From a virus, in IMG/VR virus record IMGVR_UViG_3300034375_010007, positions 17,490-81,489 of that record: a DNA stretch of 64,000 nucleotides. One strand, given 5' to 3'. The translations under genes were made by a program, and so were the position numbers. The notes under the pieces were generated by a model. That model made no database searches and was not told the DNA's origin. It worked only from the letters and a program-made list of their open reading frames with translations. This document shows, in pieces, positions 1-5,894 of the stretch; position 1 is the stretch's first letter, and every line of letters starts with the position of its first letter.

Positions 1-269
1 TTGTGACAGCTAACTCAATCACATAAATCTTTAGTTAGAAACATATAACTGCAAACGACGCAAATTACGGTTTAGCACTAGCTGCTTAATCCCCGGTTGT
101 TCTTCACCGGGTGTCCAAGAAGAACAAACAAAAACAAAACGCTTTTGCTTTTTTGAGCGTATCGAATCAAATTTGATACTTTGTTTATTTAGAGAAATAA
201 ACTAAACCTGTGAATGACTTGAAGTTGGATATACTTTGGACGCGCGTTCGAATCGCGCCACCTCCACCA
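1..269 (+). ncRNA. ssrA: tmRNA (ssrA), 5' end cut by window edge
   Basis: Transfer-messenger RNA, which rescues stalled ribosomes by adding a degradation tag. The tag reading frame runs from the GCA resume codon at 51 to TAA at 87-89 and encodes ANDANYGLALAA, matching the AND...ALAA pattern of bacterial tags (E. coli: ANDENYALAA). The 3' end (about 240-269) has a T arm with a perfect GCGCG/CGCGC stem around TTCGAAT and an acceptor strand ending in encoded CCA, closely resembling the E. coli tmRNA 3' end. Between them lie hairpins compatible with the pseudoknots, for example CCCGG/CCGGG at about 93-113 and ACGCT/AGCGT at about 139-161. The 5' acceptor strand and D-like arm are missing because the window starts inside the gene. 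Its phage origin is inferred from the phage genes that follow on the same strand. Confidence 0.93.
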
Positions 270-305
270 AATTATTAGGCGTTTCCACCAAAATATAAAT
301 TTTAT

Positions 306-334
306 TTGACATATACAAATATCTGTTGTATTAT
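306..334 (+). promoter_or_regulatory. Consensus sigma70-like promoter
   Basis: TTGACA at 306-311, a 17-nt spacer and TATTAT at 329-334. This is a full -35 match, optimal spacing and a good -10. It sits directly after the tmRNA, so it would drive the methyltransferase gene. The expected start of transcription is about 340-342, on the ATG at 341. Confidence 0.7.
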
Positions 335-340
335 GTCTCT

Positions 341-868
341 ATGAGAACTGAGACTAGAAGACAAAGATATGATAAGAAAATTAAAACTAATGTTACTAAA
401 ACTTACCCGATTAGCTTATGTGCTATTAATTTCCGGGTGGATGATAACCTCGCTCACCTTGTGCGCTCTGCTGCCTGTTTTGGCGCTGAAACTGTTTATG
501 TTATTGGTTCCGTACCTGAGCGGAGCACTATAAAGTCAGCATCAGGAAGTTTGATAGATTATGTTAATATTGTTCAATTCTCTACTCCCCAAGCGTTTTT
601 GGAGCATTGTAGGAAAGAGAAAATTAAAGTTGTGGCTGCAGAACTGGTGGAAGGAGCAAGACCACTTTCTTCTTACGATTTCAATTTTGATGGCCATACT
701 TGCTTGGTTGTTGGCAACGAATCAACTGGAGTTCCCACAGAGATAATCAGTTCTTCTGATGTGGTATACGTTGAAATGCCCGGTGTAGGCTATTGTCTAA
801 ACACCGCTCAAACAGCAAATATACTTCTTTACGAGGCTGTGAAACAATACGAAGGGAACCAGAGGTAA
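341..868 (+). CDS. SpoU/TrmH-family RNA 2'-O-methyltransferase
   Basis: A SPOUT-class RNA methyltransferase that would transfer a methyl group from SAM to a ribose 2'-OH in tRNA or rRNA. The three family motifs are in order: an N-R-x-N-type motif 1 (NFRVDDNLAHLVRSAACFG, about residue 31), motif 2 (VVGNESTGVP, about 122) and motif 3 (MPGVGYCLNTAQTANILLYE, about 147), which form the trefoil-knot SAM site. At about 175 aa it is a typical minimal TrmL/TrmH-like enzyme without an extra RNA-binding domain. An in-frame TTG at 326 would add five residues, but it lies inside the promoter spacer, so ATG 341 is preferred. Neither start has a clear Shine-Dalgarno sequence. The target RNA is unknown; the nearby tmRNA and tRNAs suggest a translation role. 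Confidence 0.85.
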   Translation: MRTETRRQRYDKKIKTNVTKTYPISLCAINFRVDDNLAHLVRSAACFGAETVYVIGSVPERSTIKSASGSLIDYVNIVQFSTPQAFLEHCRKEKIKVVAAELVEGARPLSSYDFNFDGHTCLVVGNESTGVPTEIISSSDVVYVEMPGVGYCLNTAQTANILLYEAVKQYEGNQR

Positions 869-910
869 TACCAAACTTAGACTACTTATAACATAACAGG
901 AGGACACAGT

Positions 911-1111
911 GTGTCTGAGCAAAAGGAAATAAAGACACCGTCTTTTCTAAAAACGGTTTATCTCTCAAATCGAGAAATCCGTCTTATTCTGGCAGGTTTG
1001 TATTCTTTGAATATGTCGGAAGAAGAAATAGAAGGAACACTTTGGAAAAAGCTATTGTTTGAAAAACTTCATAAGAAAACCAGACGAAAAAAGAACAGTG
1101 GTAAAGAGTAA
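911..1111 (+). CDS. Small hypothetical protein
   Basis: A 66-aa protein I do not recognise. It starts at GTG, supported by a strong AGGAGG at 898-903, seven bases upstream. The C-terminus is very basic (KLHKKTRRKKNSGKE) and the middle could form a helix (LILAGLYSLNMSEEEIEGTLW). Its end overlaps the next reading frame. A nucleic-acid-binding role is possible from the charge, but that is only inference. Confidence 0.55.
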   Translation: MSEQKEIKTPSFLKTVYLSNREIRLILAGLYSLNMSEEEIEGTLWKKLLFEKLHKKTRRKKNSGKE

Positions 1112-1340
1112 AAAGTTATCAAGACATCAAAAAGATGTATTGTTGGTGAAAGCATCAGCACAGTTTGGCAACAGAGCCTTGTATTCAATAGAGCAAAAAA
1201 CACAAGGATTAGCTTTATACGCTTACGCTGATTCAAAGCAAGACGCCGAGATCCTAAGAAAAACCATTCCTCTTCGGTGGAATGGTTTATTTACTGTTGT
1301 TATTTATATTGATTTACCTGACGAAGAAGACGAGGATTAA
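1059..1340 (+). CDS. Hypothetical protein
   Basis: Up to 93 aa from a TTG at 1059, overlapping the preceding gene. A GTG at 1098 with a purine-rich upstream stretch is an equally plausible start and would give 80 aa. The N-terminus is lysine-rich, the core has alternating hydrophobic residues (LFTVVIYIDLP) and the C-terminus is acidic (DEEDED). No family recognised. The gene contains a 10-bp inverted repeat at 1261-1288 and ends two bases before the aldolase gene, suggesting co-transcription. Confidence 0.5.
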   Translation: MKNFIRKPDEKRTVVKSKKLSRHQKDVLLVKASAQFGNRALYSIEQKTQGLALYAYADSKQDAEILRKTIPLRWNGLFTVVIYIDLPDEEDED

Positions 1341-1342
1341 TA

Positions 1343-1954
1343 ATGTTAACCGCCATTGGGGATGTGATGAGAGAATGCTATCGACGTGGTTGGATTACAA
1401 CTCGCGACGGTAACTGCTCTGTCCGTAAAACAAAAGATAATAAGATCTTTATCACCCCATCAGGCGTTAGAAAAAACCTTATACACCCTGAATATATTGA
1501 GAGAATAAAGATTCTAGAGGGTGGAGAATTTTTAAAGATTGAAGAGGACGAGAACCCATCCGGTGAGTTAGAGATGCACTGGCAACTTCTAAGAAATGCT
1601 AGATCTACAAGATGCGTTCTTCACGTTCATCCAACAAATATTATTGCCGCTATGTATGCTGGCTGGGACTTAGAGAAACTATCCAAGCAGTTTCCAGAAG
1701 TCCACAGATACACAAGAGTAGGACCCAATGTTCCAGTCCTTCCGGCAGTATCCAGAGAACTAGCAGACGCAACATCAAAAAGCTTTGGATTGGTCGGAGG
1801 CAGAGTTGTTTATGACGTTGTCGGTCAAGGAAATCATGGCGCTTGTGCTGTCGCAGCAAATCCTTGGGATGCATTTGAACACATAGAAAGATTAGAACAT
1901 ATTTGTCAGATTGTCTTGACATCTGGCGTAAGACCCTGTAATATGTTTGTATGA
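1343..1954 (+). CDS. Class II aldolase / fuculose-phosphate aldolase-like protein
   Basis: A zinc-dependent class II aldolase of the AraD/FucA family; members cleave or epimerise sugar phosphates. Visible signatures are GNCSVR (about residue 23), ITPSGVRK (about 37) and the metal-binding HVHP segment (about 95) with a GNHGACAVAANPWDAFEHIE block near 165, supplying the expected histidines. The 203-aa length is normal. It follows the preceding gene with a 2-base gap and overlaps the next by ATGA. The substrate cannot be read from sequence; fuculose-1-phosphate, ribulose-phosphate and methylthioribulose-phosphate enzymes all share this fold. It may feed the sugar cassette at 6.7-15.6 kb, but it is not adjacent to it. 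Confidence 0.8.
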   Translation: MLTAIGDVMRECYRRGWITTRDGNCSVRKTKDNKIFITPSGVRKNLIHPEYIERIKILEGGEFLKIEEDENPSGELEMHWQLLRNARSTRCVLHVHPTNIIAAMYAGWDLEKLSKQFPEVHRYTRVGPNVPVLPAVSRELADATSKSFGLVGGRVVYDVVGQGNHGACAVAANPWDAFEHIERLEHICQIVLTSGVRPCNMFV

Positions 1955-2163
1955 TAGTTAAAAAAGGAACAACAGTTTATCCTTCCATAAAAGGAGAATA
2001 TAATTTTCATTATCCTCAGATCGAGGATCCATATGTTTTACTGATGGACATAGAAGTTGACAGGCTTCATTGGGCAGAAAGAGATAATAAAGTTGCTGTA
2101 AAAGTTTGTAGTCCTGAAAACTATCTACCTTATAGTGTACTATGGTTAGAGACGCCGGTATAG
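1951..2163 (+). CDS. Small hypothetical protein overlapping a tRNA gene
   Basis: A 70-aa protein with no recognised family. Its ATG overlaps the aldolase stop (ATGA), favouring translational coupling. The central part is beta-rich and aromatic (YVLLMDIEVDRLHWAERDNKVAVKV), like a small barrel, but no domain can be named. The last ten bases, including the TAG stop, lie inside the tRNA-Thr gene that starts at 2154. Confidence 0.55.
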   Translation: MIVKKGTTVYPSIKGEYNFHYPQIEDPYVLLMDIEVDRLHWAERDNKVAVKVCSPENYLPYSVLWLETPV

Positions 2164-2229
2164 CTCAGTTGGTAGAGCACCATTCTTGTAAAGTGGATGT
2201 CCACAGTTCGAATCTGTGTGCCGGCACCA
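2154..2229 (+). tRNA. tRNA-Thr (anticodon TGT)
   Basis: Full cloverleaf: acceptor GCCGGTA/TGCCGGC, D stem GCTC/GAGC, anticodon stem CCATT/AGTGG around loop CTTGTAA (anticodon TGT, reads ACA), T loop TTCGAAT and encoded CCA. Confidence 0.95.
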
Positions 2230-2248
2230 TAAAACTAAATATTTCCTT

Positions 2249-2324
2249 GGGGATGTAGCTCAGTTGGGAGAGCATCAGTTTTGCATACTGAGGGTCGTAG
2301 GTTCGATTCCTATCATCTCCACCA
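2249..2324 (+). tRNA. tRNA-Ala (anticodon TGC)
   Basis: Acceptor GGGGATG/CATCTCC with one G-T pair, D stem GCTC/GAGC, anticodon stem TCAGT/ACTGA around TTTGCAT (anticodon TGC, reads GCA), T loop TTCGATT and encoded CCA. Confidence 0.95.
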
Positions 2325-2329
2325 TTTTA

Positions 2330-2406
2330 GGGCGGCTAGCTCAGTTGGTTAGAGCAGTTGTTTTACACGCATCAGGTCGGGAGTTCGAATCTCTCGCCGC
2401 CCACCA
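2330..2406 (+). tRNA. tRNA-Val (anticodon TAC)
   Basis: Acceptor GGGCGGC/GCCGCCC, D stem GCTC/GAGC, anticodon loop TTTACAC (anticodon TAC, reads GTA), T loop TTCGAAT and encoded CCA. The anticodon stem GTTGT/GCATC has one T-T mismatch at its second pair, which is unusual but still compatible with a working tRNA. Confidence 0.9.
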
Positions 2407-2410
2407 TAAT

Positions 2411-2486
2411 CAGGGCGTAGGGCAGGGGATGTCCCGCTGGTTTTGGGAACCAGAACACGTTGGTTCGATTCCAACCGCCCTGACCA
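2411..2486 (+). tRNA. tRNA-Pro (anticodon TGG)
   Basis: Acceptor CAGGGCG/CGCCCTG with the C1-G72 pair typical of bacterial tRNA-Pro, anticodon stem CTGGT/ACCAG around TTTGGGA (anticodon TGG, reads CCA), T loop TTCGATT and encoded CCA. Confidence 0.95.
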
Positions 2487-2491
2487 TTTTT

Positions 2492-2582
2492 AGAGAGGTG
2501 TCCGAGTGGCCGAAGGAGCAGCATTGGAAATGCTGTGTAGGTTCAAAGCCTACCGGGGGTTCGAATCCCCCCCTCTCTGCCA
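2492..2582 (+). tRNA. tRNA-Ser (anticodon GGA)
   Basis: A 91-nt class II tRNA with a long variable arm (GTAGG...CCTAC). Acceptor AGAGAGG/CCTCTCT with discriminator G, anticodon stem CAGCA/TGCTG around TTGGAAA (anticodon GGA, reads TCC/TCT), and encoded CCA. It closely follows the layout of E. coli tRNA-Ser(GGA). Confidence 0.95.
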
Positions 2583-2591
2583 CTTAATATT

Positions 2592-2927
2592 ATGAAACCA
2601 TACTTTTACAAAGCAAAAATAATCTCTGTTTATGATGGTGACACTGTAACAGCTGTTATAGATTTGGGATTTAACATTACAAATAAGATCAAGATTAGAC
2701 TTTACGGTATTAATGCTCCCGAAATAAGAGGTAAGCAAAGACCAGAAGGTCTAAAAAGTAGAGATTATTTAAGATCTTTAATCCTTGACAAAGATGTAAT
2801 CATACAAACATTAAAAGATAAGAAAGGCAAATACGGTCGTTATATTGGAATTATCCACTTAGAGGATAAAAATATTAACGAACTTCTTGTAGAGTCAGGA
2901 CATGCCGTAAAAAGGAGTATTAAATGA
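2592..2927 (+). CDS. Staphylococcal-nuclease-like (SNase/thermonuclease) protein
   Basis: A 111-aa single-domain SNase-like protein. This family cleaves DNA and RNA with calcium. The fold signature is in order: IISVYDGDTVTAVIDLG (residues about 10-26, with the DGDT acidic pair), IRLYGINAPE (about 36-45) with the catalytic Arg and Glu, and KYGRYIG (about 79-85) with the second catalytic Arg. The residue aligned with the calcium-binding Asp40 of the S. aureus enzyme is Asn (GINAPE), a change also tolerated in some homologues. No signal peptide is visible, so it would act in the cytoplasm, perhaps in host DNA breakdown. It starts nine bases after the tRNA-Ser and overlaps the next gene by ATGA. 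Confidence 0.85.
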   Translation: MKPYFYKAKIISVYDGDTVTAVIDLGFNITNKIKIRLYGINAPEIRGKQRPEGLKSRDYLRSLILDKDVIIQTLKDKKGKYGRYIGIIHLEDKNINELLVESGHAVKRSIK

Positions 2928-3163
2928 GTAACATGATGGCTGAACAGTTAGTACGAGCAGCGCTAGCTCGATTTGAGGCAGATAGACAAGAGGCTATCGC
3001 CGTTATTGAGTTGTATTTGAACAACCCCGCTGGTGTTGCAGAGCACCCCAGTGTTGTAAATGAAATTGCCACAGCAATTGGAAATCTAGCAGACGCCGAA
3101 GAGGCGATTGGCGCTATTGAGAGGAACTTTCTTTCACGTCCGGAAACAGATGAAGATGAGTGA
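2924..3163 (+). CDS. Small acidic helical hypothetical protein
   Basis: A 79-aa protein without a recognised family. It is predicted to be largely helical and acidic (RAALARFEADRQEAIAVIEL; ATAIGNLADAEEAIGAIE) and ends in ETDEDE. The start overlaps the nuclease stop (ATGA) with an AAAGGAG-like Shine-Dalgarno upstream. The end overlaps the next gene's start, so it sits inside a coupled operon. Confidence 0.6.
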   Translation: MSNMMAEQLVRAALARFEADRQEAIAVIELYLNNPAGVAEHPSVVNEIATAIGNLADAEEAIGAIERNFLSRPETDEDE

Positions 3164-3674
3164 TGGTCCCAGACCAACTCCTTACACAACTGTTTGTGTA
3201 TCAGGAGGTTTTGATCCTGTTCATATTGGACATCTTCGCATGATTCAAGAAGCAGCAGAATACGGTCATGTTGTTGTTATTGTAAATTCTGATGATTGGT
3301 TGATGCGTAAGAAGGGTTATATTTTCATGCCCTTTGAAGAACGTTGCGAAATTCTTAGAGGCTTTGCAACAACAGGCGAAACGACTTTTGTAGATGATAC
3401 AGACGGAACAGTTTGCGAGGCTCTCCGAAGAATTGAGCCAGATTATTTTGCCAATGGCGGCGATCGCAAAACCAATAACACTCCCGAGATGGATGTGTGC
3501 GAAGAGCTAGGCATTGAAATGCTTTGGGGCGTAGGTGGAGGCAAGATTCAAAGTTCTTCCACATTGGTCTCTGATGCAGGAATGAACCCGGACCTCCCAA
3601 GCGACGATGAGTTACAGCCGTCTAAAGTTGAGATTGTTCAGTCGGGCGATGTGGCAAAAATAGGAAACTATTAA
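3150..3674 (+). CDS. Cytidylyltransferase-family nucleotidyltransferase
   Basis: An enzyme of the HxGH nucleotidyltransferase superfamily (glycerol-3-phosphate cytidylyltransferase, RfaE-type and similar), which joins NMP from an NTP to a phosphorylated substrate. The nucleotide-binding motif GGFDPVHIGHLRMI is near residue 14, VIVNSDDW follows, and an ISSST-like motif appears as QSSSTLV near residue 135. Starts at ATG 3150 or ATG 3156 (MSDGPRP) are both possible; an upstream TTG at 3108 lies deep in the previous gene and is unlikely. The substrate is unknown: ADP-heptose, CDP-glycerol and NAD-type products all come from this family. It could supply an activated sugar for the glycosyltransferases further on. 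Confidence 0.8.
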   Translation: MKMSDGPRPTPYTTVCVSGGFDPVHIGHLRMIQEAAEYGHVVVIVNSDDWLMRKKGYIFMPFEERCEILRGFATTGETTFVDDTDGTVCEALRRIEPDYFANGGDRKTNNTPEMDVCEELGIEMLWGVGGGKIQSSSTLVSDAGMNPDLPSDDELQPSKVEIVQSGDVAKIGNY

Positions 3675-3683
3675 AAGAGGGCG

Positions 3684-3691
3684 CTATTTAG
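3684..3691 (+). promoter_or_regulatory. Candidate late-promoter motif CTATTTA
   Basis: CTATTTAG ends 17 bases before the phoH start, in one of the few gaps between genes in this region. The same 7-mer occurs 15-18 bases before three virion genes (24870, 45072, 63221). T4-type late promoters consist of a single AT-rich -10 box, so this is a candidate for the box read by the gp55-like sigma factor. This is inference from a shared motif only. Confidence 0.35.
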
Positions 3692-3708
3692 TATAGAACG
3701 GGGTCTTA

Positions 3709-5028
3709 ATGAGCCGCAAGAAGATTTATGTGTTAGATACCAGCGTTTATCTAACAAATGCAGACGCAATATACGCTTTTAAAAACCACGATATTTATGT
3801 TCCTCTGAAAGTATTTGAGGAGATCGATAAACACAAGAAACGCCAAGATCTTGTTGGAGCACAGGCACGAAAGATTATTCGTATCTGGGATGAACTTCGC
3901 TCCAAAGGATGCCTTAAAAAGGGTGTTCGCATTCGTCAAGGTCTTGGTATCATCAAATCTGTATCTGCATCTGATATAGAACAGAACTATCTACCACACG
4001 ATCTGGATATCAAGATCCCAGATCATCTTATTATCGCCACAGCAAGAACCGTTGAGAGAGAATCAGCAAGAAAAGTTATTCTTGTTTCTCGCGACATCAA
4101 TATGCGCGTTATTGCTGACGCGATTGGATTGCCTTGCGAGGACTTCCAAAACCAACAGATTGTTGACGACAGCGACAGCATTTACACTGGCTTTACAGAG
4201 GTTCTTGTAGATGATGAGATTATTGATCAGTTTTATGAAAAGAAAGATGTTTATCTTGATGGTCTCAATCTCAAAACAAACGAATACGTAATGCTTATCT
4301 CCAACGCAAACGAAAAGAAAACAGCGTTGGGCAGATACATAAACGAGCACACTCCTATTCGTCAGCTTTACAAGGATAAAAAAGGCGTGTGGGGCATCAA
4401 ACCAAGAAACAAAGAACAATCTTTCTTGATTGACGCTCTTATGGACCCGAACATCGAGGTTGTTACGGCCATCGGCAAAGCAGGTAGTGGTAAGACGCTC
4501 TGTGCGATCGCTGCGGCGCTTGAACAGACCCTAGACGACAGATCATCCATCTACACCCGTCTAATCGTTTCTAGGCCCGTGCAGCCGCTTGGAAAGGACA
4601 TAGGTTTCTTGCCGGGAACAATGGAAGAGAAAATGTCTCCTTGGTTGATGCCTATTCAGGATAACCTTCAAACTCTTATGGGTAACGATAAGGTTACGCT
4701 CGATATGTATATGGAACAAGGCACTATTGAGATTGAAGCAATCACTTATATTCGTGGTCGCTCTATCGGAAAAGCCTTTATTATTATTGATGAAGCACAA
4801 AACTTGACAACTCACGAACTAAAGACTATCATTACAAGAGTTGGTGAAGGAACAAAGATTGTGCTAACAGGCGATGTAGAACAGATTGATAACGTCTACA
4901 TAGATGCTACAACAAATGGTCTCACTCACGCTGTTGAGAAGTTCAAAGACTTTGAGTTAGCCGCTCACGTAACCTTGTTAAAGGGTGAGCGTTCAAGAGT
5001 TGCTACCTTCGCTGCTGAAAATCTGTGA
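3709..5028 (+). CDS. phoH: PhoH-like ATPase with N-terminal PIN domain
   Basis: A PIN-PhoH (PhoH2-type) protein. The N-terminal PIN domain (about residues 1-145) has the acidic residues of a metal-dependent RNase: VLDTS (Asp 9), a mid-domain Glu (FEEIDK), and the SRDINMR Asp near 128. The C-terminal PhoH P-loop ATPase has Walker A GKAGSGKT (about 256-263), Walker B FIIIDEAQ (about 357-364) and the TGDVEQID motif. PhoH2 proteins have been described as RNA helicase/ribonuclease fusions; phoH is very common in marine phages and its phage role is still unclear. The 439-aa length is normal. It is preceded by a small intergenic region with a candidate promoter. Confidence 0.92.
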   Translation: MSRKKIYVLDTSVYLTNADAIYAFKNHDIYVPLKVFEEIDKHKKRQDLVGAQARKIIRIWDELRSKGCLKKGVRIRQGLGIIKSVSASDIEQNYLPHDLDIKIPDHLIIATARTVERESARKVILVSRDINMRVIADAIGLPCEDFQNQQIVDDSDSIYTGFTEVLVDDEIIDQFYEKKDVYLDGLNLKTNEYVMLISNANEKKTALGRYINEHTPIRQLYKDKKGVWGIKPRNKEQSFLIDALMDPNIEVVTAIGKAGSGKTLCAIAAALEQTLDDRSSIYTRLIVSRPVQPLGKDIGFLPGTMEEKMSPWLMPIQDNLQTLMGNDKVTLDMYMEQGTIEIEAITYIRGRSIGKAFIIIDEAQNLTTHELKTIITRVGEGTKIVLTGDVEQIDNVYIDATTNGLTHAVEKFKDFELAAHVTLLKGERSRVATFAAENL

Positions 5029-5035
5029 GGTTAAA

Positions 5036-5272
5036 ATGGAAAACGAGACTTTAAATGAGAGTGTGAGCACCGATACAGGACTCAAAGAGTTGGTTGTTAA
5101 TTATATTGGCGAGAGATTAGCTCGGTCCGAAGAGGTGACTGTCGATATGGCAGTTGAAGTTTTCGCAGCCGAATTCCCAGAGTTTCTATTGGCAGTAGCG
5201 GAAGAGAACTTTCTTCGTGGATACGAGCAAGCTCTAATTGATGTTGCAGCGACGGAAACAAAAAATGTTTAA
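5036..5272 (+). CDS. Small acidic hypothetical protein
   Basis: A 78-aa acidic protein of unknown function. ATG 5036 is chosen because a GAGG lies six bases upstream; a longer frame from GTG 4985 would run inside phoH. The C-terminal half is helical (FPEFLLAVAEENFLRGYEQALIDV). It overlaps the metallopeptidase gene by eight bases. Confidence 0.6.
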   Translation: MENETLNESVSTDTGLKELVVNYIGERLARSEEVTVDMAVEVFAAEFPEFLLAVAEENFLRGYEQALIDVAATETKNV

Positions 5273-5894
5273 TAGAGAATATTATATTCATAGCATCCCA
5301 GTATTTGTGTTTGGGGAAACTGAACCATTGGTGGACATTCCTCTATTTTGCTATCAGGTAGAACAGATGTTGCCAAGAACCGCTTTAACAAATGTTGAAG
5401 TTTGTTATATTTCAGACAATCCTGAATTAGACGGGCGCAATGCAGCTTACAATGATGGTGCCATCTATATGAAGCTTGATGAGCCAACAAACGATGATAT
5501 GATCGAGAACTTTGTTCATGAAGTTGCTCATGCTGTGGAAACAACAGATCCTTATTCAATTTACGATGAGAGATTGCAAACAGAGTTCTTGGGCAAAAGA
5601 AGAAAGTTGTATCATCTTCTACAAGCGGAAGGGTACAACCAAGTGCCTTTGGTTCGATATGAGATGATGGAATACAACAAGATGTTTGATGACTTTCTAG
5701 CTAACGTAGTCGGCTATCCAACACTGCTATCTTTGACAATGGGTCTGTTTTGCTCTCCATACGGTGCTACTTCTATCCAAGAATATTTTGCAAATGGCTT
5801 CGAAAAGTTCTTTACAGAGAACCCTGGGTATGTTAAAAGTGTAAGTCCGGTCTTGTACCAGAAAGTTGTAGCAGCCCTGAATGACGACAAGTAA
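5265..5894 (+). CDS. Putative zinc metallopeptidase (HExxH)
   Basis: A 209-aa protein with the zinc-peptidase motif HEVAH at residues 85-89 within ENFVHEVAHAVE, and a downstream EYFANGFEKFF segment that could supply the third zinc ligand (the Glu-x-x-Ala pattern of small gluzincins). No signal peptide or membrane segment is visible, so it probably acts inside the cell or within the particle. The substrate is unknown. ATG 5265 is preferred over an upstream TTG at 5238 because the motif spacing is unaffected and it gives the usual short overlap with the previous gene. It overlaps the next gene by 14 bases. Confidence 0.7.
   Translation: MFNREYYIHSIPVFVFGETEPLVDIPLFCYQVEQMLPRTALTNVEVCYISDNPELDGRNAAYNDGAIYMKLDEPTNDDMIENFVHEVAHAVETTDPYSIYDERLQTEFLGKRRKLYHLLQAEGYNQVPLVRYEMMEYNKMFDDFLANVVGYPTLLSLTMGLFCSPYGATSIQEYFANGFEKFFTENPGYVKSVSPVLYQKVVAALNDDK

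Noticed and set aside
2216-2587. A 123-aa open frame across the tRNA cluster
   Set aside because: It consists of tRNA gene sequence read in one frame (repeated GxFEFxxxxH-like fragments from T arms); the cloverleaf structures explain the DNA.
1-2600. Bacterial chromosome segment at the left end (tmRNA, tRNAs, SpoU, aldolase)
   Set aside because: Gene density, strand, overlaps and composition continue without break into clear phage genes, and the tRNA cluster with gaps of a few bases is phage-like. It cannot be fully excluded because the window edge cuts the tmRNA.
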